From positions 1 through 6,894 of the forward strand of contig JAEOUN010000065.1 in the NCBI GenBank assembly GCA_016839245.1: 6,894 bases of DNA, written 5' to 3'. Shown here piece by piece: positions 5,350 through 6,894 of the stretch. The DNA comes from Candidatus Thorarchaeota archaeon. Its GTDB lineage: Archaea > Asgardarchaeota > Thorarchaeia > Thorarchaeales > Thorarchaeaceae. A program made the position numbers and the translations under genes. Numbering within the stretch: position 1 is the stretch's first letter; each line of letters opens with the position of its first letter. Under the pieces are notes generated by a model. The model saw only the letters and a program-made list of their open reading frames with translations. It made no database searches and was not told where the DNA came from.

Positions 5350-6894
5350 TTCTTCTTCTTCACTCCTTTTACATAATGGCTTGGATCTGATAGATCCTTT
5401 GGATCAAACGCAGTCTTGATTTTTCTCAACCAATCTGGATAGTTCATCGTCCTCTCAGCATAGAAATTATGAACCTCATTACCAACAATAAAGAAAGGCA
5501 TTCCTAGAGCCTGGTCAAGATCCAGTTTGTTGCACTCATCCTGATATGCGGCAAAGCCAAGGCAAGACTCTTCGGAGGTTGGATCGTAAACTGTTGGAGT
5601 TTCCATATGAGCCATATGACCAGATTCATAGCTAGTAATCCAGACTCCGAGACCACGGTCATCTCCTATCACGCCTTTATCGATATATTTCTGTTTGACC
5701 GGTTGATTGAGCTGTGCTAATCGAATAGCCATAGCAATAGTATCCATACCTCCATGTGTACTTTGGAAGCAGTTTGAGAATCGAAAAGCATGACCTCCTA
5801 ACATATTACGAACAGTTTCTCCATAGTGCATGGATTTAGGTGTGATTACACCATCTGCTACCAAGTCAGTACCACTATATTTTTCCATGATTAGCTGTAC
5901 GAGTTTGATTCGGAATTCAAATTCACGTTGAGTATGAGCTGCAACAAGAATAACAATGTAGTTTCGGGTAGCAGCTAGGAGGCCTGCAAAGATAGATTCT
6001 ATCGCTTCCATCTTCGTATTTGTGAAAAGTGCCGCTAGGCCCTCAGGAGCGGAAGTAGTTGCAACCATTGTGACTTCTCTATCATTCAACTCATACATGG
6101 CCCCTCGATACTCTTGCCATTCCTCGAAGTTAAGAACAAAAATCTGCCAATAGGGAGGAACATCCCATTCATAGTTAGGAATAGTACCACTTGTCTTCCA
6201 TTTCCATTCTTTTGGAGCTGGCCAAGAGAAGAGGCGGATTGCAGCCTTTGTGAAGACACCGAGTCCACCATAGGCTCCTAACCACCCACGCATGATTCCT
6301 CTCAAGCTAAATCCAGGACCATCCCCAGTGAACCATTTTCCATTATGATCATATGAACCAAGTCTGAGTATCTCGCCAGTTGGAAGAACCCATTCAACAC
6401 CCAGAACGTTTCTTCCACTGAATCCTGTATAAGGAGAAGTAAAGCCAGGTCCAACAAAGGAAGTATGGCTGGCAAGAGGAGATGTCTGCGGTCCAGCTCC
6501 TTGAGCGTGATGCATCAAACCGTATTGGAAAAGCTCACATTGTAACTGAGCATTGGTGACATATGGCTCAATGACCACATACATATTCTTTTCATCAACT
6601 TCAATAATCCGATTCATACGACGTAGATCAATCTGGATTGCTCGGGGATTGCTTAATCCAGCCCATGGACCCATTCCTGTCGAGATTGCTTTGAAACCAA
6701 CATTGTATTCATTGCAGATCTTGACAATAGTCTGCACTTGCTCAGTGGATTCGGGTAGTACAACACAAAGGGGTCGTACACCAAACCTCTGAGGTTCCTC
6801 TCCTCGTTGAGCGCTTTCAATCTCATTACACCATTGGAATGCATAGGAGTCCATTATTGCAGGATCTTGAGAAATATATCGTTCTCCAACAACA
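5346..6894 (-). CDS. FAD-linked oxidase, VAO/GlcD-type flavoprotein (5'-partial)
   Basis: This is a flavoprotein with a PCMH-type FAD-binding domain. Counting from the internal Met at 6854: RPLCVVLPESTEQVQTIVKI (27-46) is the typical opening helix of the domain, AISTGMGPWAGLSNP (57-70) the pyrophosphate-binding loop region, IQIDLRRMNRIIEVDEKNMY (73-92) the strands that follow, GFSGRNVLGVEWVLPTGEI (144-162) the second FAD-contact segment, and RGWLGAYGGLGVFTKAAIRL (189-208) the equivalent of the GSEGTLG stretch of GlcD-like enzymes. The remainder, about 290 residues, is the substrate/cap region, which I cannot assign to a substrate. The ATG at 6854 is probably not the start: the frame stays open to the window edge and adds VVGERYISQDPAI, which looks like the normal N-terminus of this family. 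The protein ends with a lysine run (KGVKKKK). It is upstream of and overlaps the CrtC-like gene. It probably oxidises an alcohol or similar group on the same substrate. Confidence 0.88.
   Translation of the reverse strand, partial: VVGERYISQDPAIMDSYAFQWCNEIESAQRGEEPQRFGVRPLCVVLPESTEQVQTIVKICNEYNVGFKAISTGMGPWAGLSNPRAIQIDLRRMNRIIEVDEKNMYVVIEPYVTNAQLQCELFQYGLMHHAQGAGPQTSPLASHTSFVGPGFTSPYTGFSGRNVLGVEWVLPTGEILRLGSYDHNGKWFTGDGPGFSLRGIMRGWLGAYGGLGVFTKAAIRLFSWPAPKEWKWKTSGTIPNYEWDVPPYWQIFVLNFEEWQEYRGAMYELNDREVTMVATTSAPEGLAALFTNTKMEAIESIFAGLLAATRNYIVILVAAHTQREFEFRIKLVQLIMEKYSGTDLVADGVITPKSMHYGETVRNMLGGHAFRFSNCFQSTHGGMDTIAMAIRLAQLNQPVKQKYIDKGVIGDDRGLGVWITSYESGHMAHMETPTVYDPTSEESCLGFAAYQDECNKLDLDQALGMPFFIVGNEVHNFYAERTMNYPDWLRKIKTAFDPKDLSDPSHYVKGVKKKK
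5361..5368 (-). promoter_or_regulatory. Ribosome binding site of the CrtC-like gene
   Basis: The minus strand reads AAGGAGTG, 11 nt before the ATG at 5349 and inside the 3' end of the FAD oxidase gene. It confirms the ATGA-overlapping start and supports translational coupling. Confidence 0.55.

Noticed and set aside
1..6894. CRISPR array, tRNA, rRNA, insertion sequence or transposase
   Set aside because: No regularly spaced repeats, no cloverleaf-like segment, no rRNA-like stretch and no transposase motif were seen on either strand.

Overview
The window looks like a piece of an Asgard archaeal chromosome, possibly Thorarchaeota-like, although the lineage is inferred. The evidence is a stand-alone Roadblock/LC7 protein, a neighbouring protein with an apparent gelsolin-like domain and a proline-rich linker, and a small longin-like protein. 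This mix of eukaryote-like signalling and cytoskeletal folds in a compact, AT-rich, prokaryotic gene layout is typical of Asgard genomes. No rRNA, tRNA, CRISPR array, insertion sequence or origin was seen.

Left part (1-2153): the last 27 codons of a membrane protein, probably an ABC permease, overlap by ATGA with a complete ABC importer ATPase carrying a C-terminal TOBE-type region (81-1145). Its 3' end overlaps by 45 nt the 3' end of a minus-strand gene for an unrecognised multi-pass membrane protein with an acidic, serine-rich tail (1101-2153).

Middle (2154-4255): a 196-nt divergent intergenic region carries three copies of the heptamer CATAAGC and an AT-rich TATA-like element. It leads into a plus-strand group: a gelsolin-like, proline-rich, novel-C-terminus protein (2350-3270); a Roadblock/LC7 protein 35 nt downstream (3306-3692); and, after 149 nt, a longin-like small protein (3842-4255). 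The first two are probably co-transcribed. They could form a small unit linking a G-protein switch to actin-like filaments or membranes, but no GTPase or actin gene lies in the window, so this is inference.

Right part (4261-6894): a minus-strand two-gene unit encodes an FAD-linked oxidase of the VAO/GlcD type, truncated by the window edge at its N-terminus, and a CrtC/AttH-type lipocalin-like protein. They overlap by ATGA and so are probably translationally coupled. They look metabolic, perhaps acting on an isoprenoid, lipid or other hydrophobic substrate. The substrate cannot be read from the sequence. This unit meets the longin-like gene tail to tail with 5 nt between stop codons.
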